From Pseudovibrio brasiliensis (GTDB taxonomy: Bacteria > Pseudomonadota > Alphaproteobacteria > Rhizobiales > Stappiaceae): a stretch of 64,000 nt of DNA. The stretch covers positions 310,001-374,000 of the forward strand of contig NZ_CP074128.1 of NCBI RefSeq assembly GCF_018282095.1, read 5' to 3'. The translations under genes were made by a program, and so were the position numbers. The notes beneath the pieces are model-generated. The model was not told where the DNA came from. It saw only the letters and a program-made list of their open reading frames with translations, and made no database searches. This document shows positions 55,292-63,723 of this stretch, one piece after another (the first letter of the stretch is position 1; each line of letters opens with the position of its first letter).

Positions 55292-55797
55292 GGCGCAGGT
55301 CTCCCAAGGGCTGCGGCCAAGTCCTTAAAGAACGTCGCGATTGCCTGAAGCAGCATCAAGAAAATTCCAAAACACATTACGGCTTTGATCGGGGCCATCG
55401 GTGGCGCCCATGCCGAATAGCTTTCCTCGCTGTATTTGATGGCGTATTCCAATGAGGAAAGGCCGCCATAAAGGAGGAAGATGAGGTAGAAAATCAGAAG
55501 CAGGATGGTCATCACATCCATAATGGCCTTACGTCGTGGAGACCAGCTTCCGTAAAACAGATCCATGCGCACGTGGGATTGCGTCTGCATGGAATATGCG
55601 CCACCCAGCAGGTAGTAGGCGGCCATGGTGAACTGCGCTGTTTCCAGCGTCCAGAGTGGTGGTGCGAAAAAGGTCTTGGCGATGGAGGAGTACAAAAGCA
55701 CTCCCAGCATCACGAAGATGAGGTACATGGCAAACCGGCCAACATATTTGTTGATCCAGTCAACCCATCTGACGAAAACAACTATTCCCCTTGGCAT
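55288..55797 (-). CDS. TRAP transporter small permease (DctQ)
   Basis: A 169-residue protein with four helices; the segment METQSHVRMDLFYGSWSPRRK-like loop and the WAPPMAPIKAVMCFGIFLM end are of the DctQ type. It starts one base away from the amidohydrolase stop and overlaps dctM, so the whole set is one transcript. Confidence 0.9.
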   Translation of the reverse strand: MPRGIVVFVRWVDWINKYVGRFAMYLIFVMLGVLLYSSIAKTFFAPPLWTLETAQFTMAAYYLLGGAYSMQTQSHVRMDLFYGSWSPRRKAIMDVMTILLLIFYLIFLLYGGLSSLEYAIKYSEESYSAWAPPMAPIKAVMCFGIFLMLLQAIATFFKDLAAALGRPAP

Positions 55798-55798
55798 T

Positions 55799-56629
55799 TT
55801 AATCTGCTGCCCTTGCTTTTGTTGTTGCCCCCTGCCCGCTCACAGCTGTTTCAGCGCTAAACTGTGGCAGGACTTGCAGAATTGCCTCTCCCAACAACTC
55901 TGCAACTTGCTCCTGGTCTGCTCGTTTAGCGATAAGGTCGTTGCGTACCTCAATCATAACGTTTAGCAGGCCGCGGGATTGTGCCTGAGAAACAAGGGTA
56001 TGCGTAACCCCGTCTTCTGGCCCATACGGTTCGTTTCTTTGTATGTCGTAGAGATCTGACGGGCACAGTGCGTTCAGAAGCGCATCAGCAAAACGTGTGT
56101 CGCTGTCGTGCAAAACACCCACTTCCACGGCGCGTTTCTTGCCGTTGTAAACCGGGGTGAACGAGTGGATGGTGATCATTACCGGCAACTGACCGGAGGC
56201 CTGCTTGGCATCAATCACCTGTTTCACTTCGGCTTGGAAGGGACGGTAATACTTGTTAACCCGGTCCAGACGCTGTTCATCACTCAAAGAGACATTGCCC
56301 GGCACCTCAAAGATTTCGCTCTTTTCCGGCATGGCGCTTGGGGCCTCCGGTGGGCGGTTACAATCATAAACGAGGCGCGATACTCGTTGAGCGACCAGGG
56401 GTGCGTTCAGTCTGGTGGAGAGGAGTTCGGCGACTGCCAGAGCTCCCGGATCCCAGGCTGCATGGCTGCTTGCAGCTTCTTCGCTTAGACCAAGGCCATC
56501 AAGGTATGCAGGAATAAACTTGGATGCGTGTTCGCAGACCAACACAATCGGAGCTGCTCCTCCTGTATTGATCGTTTCAACAATGTCGTTGCCAACAGAT
56601 TCTATCTGGTCAATTTTGACTTCAGACAA
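55799..56629 (-). CDS. N-formylglutamate amidohydrolase-family enzyme
   Basis: A 276-residue zinc-dependent amidohydrolase of the FGase family (relatives: HutG, and bacterial acyl-glutamate hydrolases). LVCEHASKFIPAYL, HAAWDPGALAVAELL and TIHSFTPVYNGKKR contain the expected His/Asp/Glu metal ligands. It cleaves an amide bond on glutamate. As the first gene of the operon it could release glutamate from a gamma-glutamyl acid made by the downstream enzymes. The start is TTG 56629 with GGGGGGA eight bases upstream. Confidence 0.9.
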   Translation of the reverse strand: MSEVKIDQIESVGNDIVETINTGGAAPIVLVCEHASKFIPAYLDGLGLSEEAASSHAAWDPGALAVAELLSTRLNAPLVAQRVSRLVYDCNRPPEAPSAMPEKSEIFEVPGNVSLSDEQRLDRVNKYYRPFQAEVKQVIDAKQASGQLPVMITIHSFTPVYNGKKRAVEVGVLHDSDTRFADALLNALCPSDLYDIQRNEPYGPEDGVTHTLVSQAQSRGLLNVMIEVRNDLIAKRADQEQVAELLGEAILQVLPQFSAETAVSGQGATTKARAAD

Positions 56630-56701
56630 GAACAGTCCCCCCGATGCATCTTGTTTTTCCTTGTACTTTCAGTCTTTTTATTCGTAAAAGAGATTCTGAA
56701 A

Positions 56702-56740
56702 GAAACGTTTCGAAAGAGACTAATCTGAATGGAACGTTTC
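56702..56740. promoter_or_regulatory. twin GAACGTTTC sites, likely RpiR operator
   Basis: The perfect palindrome GAAACGTTTC (56702-56711) and the near copy GGAACGTTTC (56731-56740) are 29 bases apart, close to three helical turns, in the 143-base region between the divergent amidohydrolase and rpiR genes. A dimeric regulator could bind both on one face of the DNA. Confidence 0.7.
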
Positions 56741-56772
56741 ACAAAGCCTAAAAACTAGGCAAATATACATAC

Positions 56773-57666
56773 ATGAGGCAGGTGAGAGACGTGCGAGACC
56801 CAAATGAACAGACCGTCGCAGAAAAATTACGCGGACATTTTAATGGGTTAACTCGTGCGGAGCGCCAGTTGGCTGTCTCTCTGCTTGCAAATTATCCAGT
56901 CAGCGGGCTGGGCAGTGTTGCAGAGCTTGCAAAATCGGCAAATGTTTCAGGGCCAACCGTTGTGAGAATGGCGCAGAAGATTGGTTTTGCAGGATTTTCT
57001 GAGTTGCAGGCCGCTCTGCGATCGGAGGTGGAAGAGACCATTTCCAACCCGATCTCCAAACAGGAACGCTGGACCCGAAATGCACCTGATGCACATATTC
57101 TGAACAGGTTTGCAGACGCTGTCATTGATAATCTGAAACAAACCTTACAGCAAATAGACCCGCAGGACTTCGATCAGGCCGTGCGTTTGCTCACAGATCG
57201 TGAACGCGCTGTCCACATTGTTGGGGGCCGTATCACCCGCGCGCTTTCAGATTACTTCTTCACGCACTTGCAGGTGATCCGCGACGATGTGATCGCCATT
57301 GCCTCCAACTCCAACACGTGGCCGCATTACCTTTTGAATATGAAAGAGGGTGATGTGGTGGTTGTGTTTGATATCCGTCGATACGAGCACGACATTCTGC
57401 GGTTTGTCGATCTGGCTCGCGAACGGGGCGTTGTGGTGATTGTGTTTACCGATCAGTGGACGTCACCAGCGGCGGTTAATGCAGAGTACGTGTTCAATGC
57501 CCGCATTGAAGCGCCTTCCGCGTGGGATAGTACGGTGGTGATCATGTTCATTCTGGAAGCCATGATCGAAGCGATGACGACATCCACCTGGGAGATCACC
57601 AAGGAGCGTATGAACACGCTGGAGAGCCTGTTCGACAAAACTAAGATGTTCAGCAAGTCCAGTTAG
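56773..57666 (+). CDS. RpiR-family regulator with SIS domain
   Basis: A 297-residue regulator. The N-terminal helix-turn-helix (LTRAERQLAVSLLANYPVSG, SVAELAKSANVSGPTVVRMA) is followed by a SIS sugar-isomerase-like ligand domain (AVHIVGGRITRALSDYFFTH). RpiR proteins often sense phosphosugars but also serve amino-acid and organic-acid operons. It is divergent from the gamma-glutamyl operon and likely represses it through the twin sites at 56702-56740. A GTG start at 56791 with a better ribosome site is possible. Its stop overlaps the TDT gene by four bases. Confidence 0.92.
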   Translation: MRQVRDVRDPNEQTVAEKLRGHFNGLTRAERQLAVSLLANYPVSGLGSVAELAKSANVSGPTVVRMAQKIGFAGFSELQAALRSEVEETISNPISKQERWTRNAPDAHILNRFADAVIDNLKQTLQQIDPQDFDQAVRLLTDRERAVHIVGGRITRALSDYFFTHLQVIRDDVIAIASNSNTWPHYLLNMKEGDVVVVFDIRRYEHDILRFVDLARERGVVVIVFTDQWTSPAAVNAEYVFNARIEAPSAWDSTVVIMFILEAMIEAMTTSTWEITKERMNTLESLFDKTKMFSKSS

Positions 57667-58640
57667 TTGGGCTGCTGCTCGGTAACGCGTGCTGGCATCA
57701 GGGCCGGTGCGAAGAATGTCAGGTATTTGAAGCTCACATAAAGAACGACTGCTGCGGCCACATATAGCTCAATGTGTGCCAGTGCTCTGATTTGTGCCAC
57801 AAGGCTGGCATTCGCGCCAAGACTTTCCATCCACGTTACGGTTTTGAAAAGAGCCGTTGCGCCAATCACCAGCGGGAAGGTGAAGGCTGAAAACCCCGGA
57901 GAGAATGGCAGACGGAACAAGCGCAGGAAGGACAGATAGATCAATGCTGTCATCGCAACTGCAATACCACCTAAAACCGCAACCATGATCGGAGATGGGC
58001 TTGGGGCGAGTGTCAGGTAGCCTGCCAATGAGAGACTCGCTGGTGCAGCCAAAATAGCAATGGTTGGCTTTGCTGCATCCGGCACTTCCGGATGGAAGAT
58101 CAACCGATAGAGCATCATCGGCAGCATGATGGCATAGGCAACCAGACCGAACCAAAGCAAGGCATTGGCAAAACCTTCAAACACGCCACCCGGAAAAGAG
58201 ACCGCCGCAACAATGATACCGACCGGCGGAACAAACCAGCTTGGTACCATGTGCTGAAGGTTGAAGTTTTTCAGCCGATGATATGTGAAGGCGCACAGGA
58301 ATGTGAGGTGGAGTACAATTCCCAGCAGCCAAAGCATTTGCCCGACAGCGAAACTATACTGCGCGATGGCATAGGAAACGATCATCAGTGCCATGGCCGT
58401 TGTAGGCAGGACACTGCCAACCACTGGGTGCTTCAGATCCTCAAAAATAGCAGTATGAGCAAGGATGATCTTGCCAAGCAGCAGCACCAGCAAAACGCCG
58501 GAAATCAATGCGCCTGTGAGTTGTAGGGCTCCTCCAAAGTTGCCTGCATTTTCCAGTGACCAGCCAAGACTTGCTATGCCAAGCGCGAGACCACCAAGCG
58601 GAGCCGGAACGTGTGCCAGTTTGCTGCGAAGAGTATTCAT
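57663..58640 (-). CDS. TDT/SLAC1-family (TehA-like) transporter
   Basis: A 325-residue protein with about ten helices from ATG 58640. PAPLGGLALGIASLGWSLE at the start and HMVPSWFVPPVGIIVAAVSF are typical of the tellurite-resistance/dicarboxylate transporter family, which includes TehA, the malate carrier Mae1 and the sulfite exporter Ssu1. The substrate may be a small anion. It is divergent from the LysR gene, which probably controls it; the shared region is about 150 bases. Confidence 0.85.
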   Translation of the reverse strand: MNTLRSKLAHVPAPLGGLALGIASLGWSLENAGNFGGALQLTGALISGVLLVLLLGKIILAHTAIFEDLKHPVVGSVLPTTAMALMIVSYAIAQYSFAVGQMLWLLGIVLHLTFLCAFTYHRLKNFNLQHMVPSWFVPPVGIIVAAVSFPGGVFEGFANALLWFGLVAYAIMLPMMLYRLIFHPEVPDAAKPTIAILAAPASLSLAGYLTLAPSPSPIMVAVLGGIAVAMTALIYLSFLRLFRLPFSPGFSAFTFPLVIGATALFKTVTWMESLGANASLVAQIRALAHIELYVAAAVVLYVSFKYLTFFAPALMPARVTEQQPN

Positions 58641-58795
58641 GGAAAATGCCAGTAACCTGAGGGTGAAAAACCTAATTATGCAACTCAAGTTTCTAGCTGA
58701 TTTGATATGTCCTGAAAATCTGAATATATTGAATAGGATGTTCAGATAAATTGAACACGTTATGATGTGATCCCAATTGCAGGCGTATCATTGGA

Positions 58796-59689
58796 ATGAA
58801 TATAACGCTTCGTCAGCTTAAAGTGTTTGTTTCTATTACTCAGGAAGGCTCGATTACCGCAGCTGCTGAAAAACTATTCCTGACTAAGTCTGCCATCTCC
58901 ATGGCGCTTGCGGAGTTGGAGCGGCAGCTGGGACGCAAGATGTTCGACAGGGCCAACAAGCAGCTCATCTTAAACGAGCAAGGTCGCCGTTTGCTGCCTC
59001 TGGCTGATGAGCTTTTAGACAGGGCAGAAGCGATCTCTCAGATCTTTGAGGGCGAGGATGCAACTAACGGTAATTTGCGTGTTGGGTCCAGTTACACAAT
59101 TGGCAATCATCTGCTGCCGACCTTGCTTGGTGATTTCCGCAAAAATACAGGTTATCTGCATCAATCCCTGAGCCTTTCCAACTCCACCAAAACTTGTCGG
59201 ATGCTGTTGGATTTCGAGTTGGATCTTGGGTTCATCGAAGCAAAGATCAGCGATAAGCGATTGAAGGTGGAACCCTGGATGACTGATGAGATGGTGGTTA
59301 TTTGCGCGCCCTCTCAATGCCCCAATGCTGATGAGCCGCTCGCCCTTGAAGCGCTGGAAGGCAACAATTGGGTGCTCCGGGAACCGGGATCAGGTACGCG
59401 TGAGTATTTTCTGACGGAAGTCGGGTCTAAGCTGAACGACTGGACTGAGGCGTTTGAGTTGAACAGTACAACGGCAATCGTGAATGCAGTGATTGCAGGG
59501 CTTGGACTGGCCGTCCTCTCCAGACGCTCCGTCAGTGCAGCTGTTCAGGATGGTCGCCTGTCGATCCTTCCCCTCCAACACAAGATGACCCGGCAGTTCT
59601 CTCTTGTTTACAACACTGAGAAGTATCAGAGCCCTGTCTTTAAATCCTTCAAAGAGTACGCTCACAACTGGGCGCTGGGACGGGAGTGA
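58796..59689 (+). CDS. LysR-family transcriptional regulator
   Basis: A 297-residue LysR regulator. The N-terminal helix-turn-helix is FVSITQEGSITAAAEKLFLT-KSAISMALAELE, the rest a periplasmic-binding-like ligand domain (LRVGSSYTIGNHLLPTLLGD). It lies divergent from the TDT transporter, the usual layout for a LysR activator and its target. Confidence 0.93.
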   Translation: MNITLRQLKVFVSITQEGSITAAAEKLFLTKSAISMALAELERQLGRKMFDRANKQLILNEQGRRLLPLADELLDRAEAISQIFEGEDATNGNLRVGSSYTIGNHLLPTLLGDFRKNTGYLHQSLSLSNSTKTCRMLLDFELDLGFIEAKISDKRLKVEPWMTDEMVVICAPSQCPNADEPLALEALEGNNWVLREPGSGTREYFLTEVGSKLNDWTEAFELNSTTAIVNAVIAGLGLAVLSRRSVSAAVQDGRLSILPLQHKMTRQFSLVYNTEKYQSPVFKSFKEYAHNWALGRE

Positions 59690-59963
59690 CAGGGGAAATA
59701 GTTGGTCTTCTATCGCATGGAATTGCAATTAAGCATCGTTTGAAAGTAAACGAGTAGCAGTTAAACTTGATCGCTAAATCACATTTGCATGATAAAATAT
59801 GTAAGTAAATCATATGTATACAGTCAAATAATCAATTGCTTGACCGGATAATGAGTCCGCCGGTAAAACCGATTAATTTTGTCACTTATAGGAAAATGCA
59901 TATATCTGGCTTGATTGCTGTTTAGATTCTTTCTAGCATTCCCCATGGTAAGGGGAGGCGCCA
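59690..59963. other. AT-rich promoter region of the AraC gene
   Basis: No gene is visible. It ends with AGGGGAGG, the ribosome site for the GTG start at 59964. A TTGACC at about 59842 could be a -35 element. I see nothing else. Confidence 0.5.
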
Positions 59964-60932
59964 GTGTGTATTCAGATACCTTCAGATCAATCCTGTCGAT
60001 TTGAGCTGGATGAATGGAACACACGGCTGACCGAAATCTGCGGCCACTTTGTGACTAACACAGAGACCGGCAGCGTAACCGGAAATGCCTCGCTGCTGCA
60101 TTTGGGGGACGTAGACTGCGCCCGTGTCACACACAATGCCAGAGAGATTACACGCGGCCCTTCCGATATCAGCAAGGATGGAGAGGCCTATTACTTCCTG
60201 ATCCTTCAATTACGTGGTGAAGCTGAGTTGGAGCAAAACGGCCAAACGGCCCTGCTCTCTTGCCCCGGTGATATGACGCTGATTGATTCAGTAAAGTCCT
60301 CTGCCTTTCGCGCCAATCGGGAGCTTGGGTCGGATCAAATCTCCATCCACATCCCCCGCCATCTGCTGCATAAACAGTTCAACTCCACCTACGCCTGCGG
60401 TCGAAAGATCTCCGCCTCTTCAGGCGCAGGTCAACTGATCAATGCGCACCTGAACATGCTGTTGTCTGCTCAACCTGGAAGCCAGAAACAGCACTTGTTG
60501 TCAGGGGCTTTCCATGATGTGGTGAGTGCAACGTTTCTGGAAGAAGACACGTGCACCTTGCAGGAAGGCTATGGCAAGCTGCAGCTTCTCCTCTCGCTTA
60601 TTCACGACAACGCATTGGAAGAGAATTTCAACATTGATGAACTCTCCAAGCTTTCCAGCATGTCACGCAGCAGCATTTACCGGCTTTTCCGAGAACATGG
60701 CCTGAGCTGCAATGAGCAGATCGCCAAGGTGCGTGTCGGGCGGTTTAAGCGGGAGCTGTCCCGCCGTTTGCATTCCAGACAAGACTTCAGAATTTCACAG
60801 CTCGCCTTCGAGTTTGGCTTCCGTGATCTGTCGACCTTCAACCGCGCTTTCCGTGCACAAGTTGGTATGTCTCCGCGCAATTTTGCTGAGCAGATCCGGC
60901 AAAAGGAACCAGCTCTGAAACGATATGCCTAG
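59964..60932 (+). CDS. AraC-family regulator (FeaR-like)
   Basis: A 322-residue regulator from GTG 59964 with AGGGGAGG six bases upstream. The N-terminal half is an AraC-binding-like (cupin-type) domain, and the C-terminal 100 residues form the two helix-turn-helix motifs (FNIDELSKLSSMSRSSIYRLF; ISQLAFEFGFRDLSTFNRAF). FeaR of E. coli has the same architecture and activates the copper amine oxidase gene tynA; here a copper amine oxidase gene follows 116 bases downstream on the same strand. Confidence 0.88.
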   Translation: MCIQIPSDQSCRFELDEWNTRLTEICGHFVTNTETGSVTGNASLLHLGDVDCARVTHNAREITRGPSDISKDGEAYYFLILQLRGEAELEQNGQTALLSCPGDMTLIDSVKSSAFRANRELGSDQISIHIPRHLLHKQFNSTYACGRKISASSGAGQLINAHLNMLLSAQPGSQKQHLLSGAFHDVVSATFLEEDTCTLQEGYGKLQLLLSLIHDNALEENFNIDELSKLSSMSRSSIYRLFREHGLSCNEQIAKVRVGRFKRELSRRLHSRQDFRISQLAFEFGFRDLSTFNRAFRAQVGMSPRNFAEQIRQKEPALKRYA

Positions 60933-60998
60933 TAAATTGCACAGGATGCGCAGACTCGCAGATCGTTGCTCGCCTAAGCTTTAACTCTACGGAATTTG

Positions 60999-61029
60999 GG
61001 GGAGAAGACGCAGGAGGGTTCATCTCCCC
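60999..61029 (+). other. leader hairpin before the amine oxidase gene
   Basis: GGGGAGA (60999-61005) pairs with TCTCCCC (61023-61029), shortly before the GGGAGGGA ribosome site. It may tune translation of the amine oxidase. Confidence 0.4.
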
Positions 61030-61048
61030 TTTCACTGGGAGGGAACCA

Positions 61049-63040
61049 ATGACTTCAAAACTGTTGGGGGGGCTTGTCGCCGCTTCGATGCTCACATCGG
61101 CGGCTTACGCTGCTGACCTACATCCACTGGATGGCTTGACGGGTGATGAGCTTAACGCGGTTCGCGCGACGCTGATTGAAGCGAGTATCGCAAGTGACAA
61201 AACTCTTTACCCGCTGATTGAGCTTCTTGAGCCGCACAAGCAGGCGGTGCTGAGCAATGCGACGGACGGGAGCCTTGATCGTAGAGCAACGGTGCATTTT
61301 CAGGAAAACGACAAGTTCCATCAGGCCGTGGTGAACATCACCAAGGGCACGGTTGAGAGCACTTCCGCGATGGAAGGCCAGCCGATGATCATGCTGGCGG
61401 ACTTTATGTCGGCCATGGAGATCGCGCTGGGAGATGAGCGCATGGTCGCTGGTCTCGCCAAACGGGGACTGACACCAGACGACGTGTTCTGCCTTCCGCT
61501 GACAGCAGGCAACTTCTTCAGTGATGCCGAGAAGGGTAAGCGCCTGATGAAAGTGCCGTGTTACGTGAACCCAACCAGTTCCAACTTCTACGCTAAACCA
61601 GTTGAGGGGCTGGTGGCTGTGGTGGAGCTTTCCGAGCGCAAAGTGCTGGATGTGCTGGACGAAGGCGCTGTCCCTCTGCCAGAGGATGACTGGGGCTACA
61701 ACGAAGATGAAGTCGCCAAACGTACAGCGCTGAGAGCAAAAACCAATCCGGCGCGTCTGCAGCAAGAAGGCGGTCCGAACTTCTCCATCGATGGCAGTGA
61801 AATCACCTGGGACATCTGGAAGATGCGTTACCGGGTCGATAAACGCCCCGGTCTCGTCCTGTCGCAAGTCAAAGCCAATGATGGCAACAACTGGCGCTCC
61901 GTGCTCTATCAGGCTTCCCTTTCTGAGGTGTTCGTGCCGTATATGGACCCATCAGAAGGCTGGTATTGGCGCACTTACATGGACAGTGGTGAATACGGCT
62001 TCGGCTTGTTCCTGACACCATTGCGCAAGAACGTAGATTGCCCGGATTACGCGACTTTCCTTCCCGCCCTCATCCATGATGATATGGGTCAGCCACTGGA
62101 GATCCCTGACGCAATCTGCATCTTTGAGCGGGACATTGGGAACCCGGCATGGCGCCACTTTGAGGTGTTTGCTCAATCAGAAACCGAGTTCGTTCCTGCG
62201 GAAGGTCGTCCAGAGACAGAGCTGGTCATCCGTACAGCCTCTGAAGTGGGCAACTACGACTACCTGATCGACTATCGCTTTAAACAGGATGGCACTATCT
62301 ACCTGAAAGTAGGTGCATCTGGTCTTGACGCGGTGAAAGGCGTTGCCTCCAAAACTCTAACAGATCCAACTGCTGCAGAAGATACAAAATATGGGTCGTT
62401 GATTGCGCCATATCTCGTGGCCCCATTCCACGATCACTACTTCAACTTCCGTCTTGATTTTGATGTCGATGGGCCAGATAACACAATGATGGTTCAGGAG
62501 ATTGTTGGTGGTGAGCCTCCAGTCAACATCCCACGCCGTTCACTTTGGACGGTAAAGAACACGCCAGTGAAAAGCGAGATGGAAGGTCGCTTCCGCCTCA
62601 GCTCCATGAAGCCGAAAGCCTTTATGGTGATGAACGGAAACGTGGATGGATATCTTGGTCACAAGCCAGGTTACATGATCCACCACGGCAGTGTGTCTTA
62701 CGCACCGTTTGACTTTGAAAACGATGCGCCATTCGTGCGGAACCGCTACATTGAGTACAGCGTATGGAACACGGCTTACGATCCCAAAGAGCGCTACGCT
62801 GGTGGTGAGTTGGCTATGGGTTCAGACGGCTCTGATGGTCTGGCCGAATGGGTGAAACAGGACCGTGACTTGATGAACAAGGACGTGGTCACCTGGTTCA
62901 CAGCTGGCTTCCATCATGTGCCGCGTATGGAAGACTGGCCGGTCATGTCTACAGAGTGGAAGACCATCCATATCCAGCCGATGAACTTCTTCCCACGCAA
63001 CCCGGCTCTTACTATCCGGTTGCCAGACGCAAACAGCTAA
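61049..63040 (+). CDS. copper amine oxidase (primary-amine oxidase)
   Basis: A 663-residue periplasmic enzyme with a cleaved signal (SAAYA-ADL). The topaquinone precursor is Tyr403 in NYDY, the catalytic base Asp312 in YMDSGEYG, and copper is bound by His461 and His463 (HDH) and His623 in HHVPRMEDWP. It oxidises a primary amine (phenylethylamine or tyramine in TynA) to an aldehyde, ammonia and peroxide. The aldehyde would be oxidised further; no FeaB-type dehydrogenase is adjacent. The tandem with the FeaR-like gene suggests amine-inducible expression. Tyramine would lead to 4-hydroxyphenylacetate, which fits the aromatic cluster at 31-41 kb. Confidence 0.95.
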   Translation: MTSKLLGGLVAASMLTSAAYAADLHPLDGLTGDELNAVRATLIEASIASDKTLYPLIELLEPHKQAVLSNATDGSLDRRATVHFQENDKFHQAVVNITKGTVESTSAMEGQPMIMLADFMSAMEIALGDERMVAGLAKRGLTPDDVFCLPLTAGNFFSDAEKGKRLMKVPCYVNPTSSNFYAKPVEGLVAVVELSERKVLDVLDEGAVPLPEDDWGYNEDEVAKRTALRAKTNPARLQQEGGPNFSIDGSEITWDIWKMRYRVDKRPGLVLSQVKANDGNNWRSVLYQASLSEVFVPYMDPSEGWYWRTYMDSGEYGFGLFLTPLRKNVDCPDYATFLPALIHDDMGQPLEIPDAICIFERDIGNPAWRHFEVFAQSETEFVPAEGRPETELVIRTASEVGNYDYLIDYRFKQDGTIYLKVGASGLDAVKGVASKTLTDPTAAEDTKYGSLIAPYLVAPFHDHYFNFRLDFDVDGPDNTMMVQEIVGGEPPVNIPRRSLWTVKNTPVKSEMEGRFRLSSMKPKAFMVMNGNVDGYLGHKPGYMIHHGSVSYAPFDFENDAPFVRNRYIEYSVWNTAYDPKERYAGGELAMGSDGSDGLAEWVKQDRDLMNKDVVTWFTAGFHHVPRMEDWPVMSTEWKTIHIQPMNFFPRNPALTIRLPDANS

Positions 63041-63050
63041 GTAATACCAG

Positions 63051-63086
63051 TCGGTTAGAGCATCTATTGCCCGGTGCTCTAACCGA
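63051..63086. terminator. perfect 12-bp hairpin, shared terminator
   Basis: TCGGTTAGAGCA (63051-63062) pairs with TGCTCTAACCGA (63075-63086), loop of 12, then gactttta. It follows the amine oxidase by 11 bases and contains the stop codon of the convergent PfpI gene. Confidence 0.8.
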
Positions 63087-63723
63087 GACTTTTATAGGTG
63101 TAGCCTTCACCTGGAATGGGTTTTACGCGACCATCCTTGGGAGGCAAGTCGATAGCGACACCAAGCTTATCCATAAAGGCTTTCATCCAGGCCCAAAGAC
63201 CGTGCCATTCAACGCCGTAGACAATGTTGCCATCGACCACCACGCCCTCATAGTTGAGCTTCTCGTAGGTGTTGCCTGCCATCTGGACTTCCGTCTCACA
63301 GACGAAGTTGCCAGTCATGGTTTTGCCTTTCAAAAGGCCCGTGGCCAATAGGATTTGTACGCCCCGGCAAATGGAAGCGATTGGTTTGTTTTCAATAATG
63401 AAATGAGAGGTTACCTCCCGCACTATCGGGTAAGTGCGCAGGTACTCGCAGGAGCGACCGCCGGGGAGAACCAGCGCGATGTAATCAGCAGGATTGAGAT
63501 GGTCGAGAGCTACGTTGATGTTTATGCGGTGCCCTTCCCACTCTGTCACGGTCTGGTAGTTTTTGTTGATGTCATGAATGGAGGAGGCAACGGTATCCCC
63601 CTCCCGCTTTTGGGGGCATGCAACATGTACTTCATAACCAATGGCTTTTAGCAGCATGAAGGGAACAATGACTTCGTAGTCCTCACCAAAGTCACCAGTA
63701 ATCAGAAGGATCTTGCTGCTCAT
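63079..63723 (-). CDS. DJ-1/PfpI-family protein
   Basis: A 214-residue glutamine-amidotransferase-like protein. I chose ATG 63723 with GAGAGGTG before it, since the preceding open frame is non-coding in character. KILLITGDFGEDYEVIVPF opens the fold, and CRGVQILLATGLLKGK holds the nucleophile Cys in the elbow (SICRG). Relatives include glyoxalase III, protein deglycases and peptidase-like PfpI. Here it may protect against reactive aldehydes, which would fit next to an aldehyde-forming amine oxidase. Confidence 0.88.
   Translation of the reverse strand: MSSKILLITGDFGEDYEVIVPFMLLKAIGYEVHVACPQKREGDTVASSIHDINKNYQTVTEWEGHRININVALDHLNPADYIALVLPGGRSCEYLRTYPIVREVTSHFIIENKPIASICRGVQILLATGLLKGKTMTGNFVCETEVQMAGNTYEKLNYEGVVVDGNIVYGVEWHGLWAWMKAFMDKLGVAIDLPPKDGRVKPIPGEGYTYKSLG

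Noticed and set aside
48655-56629. Standard putrescine (Puu) pathway
   Set aside because: No FAD-dependent PuuB oxidase or PuuD-type class I amidotransferase hydrolase is present; alcohol dehydrogenase and FGase take those positions.
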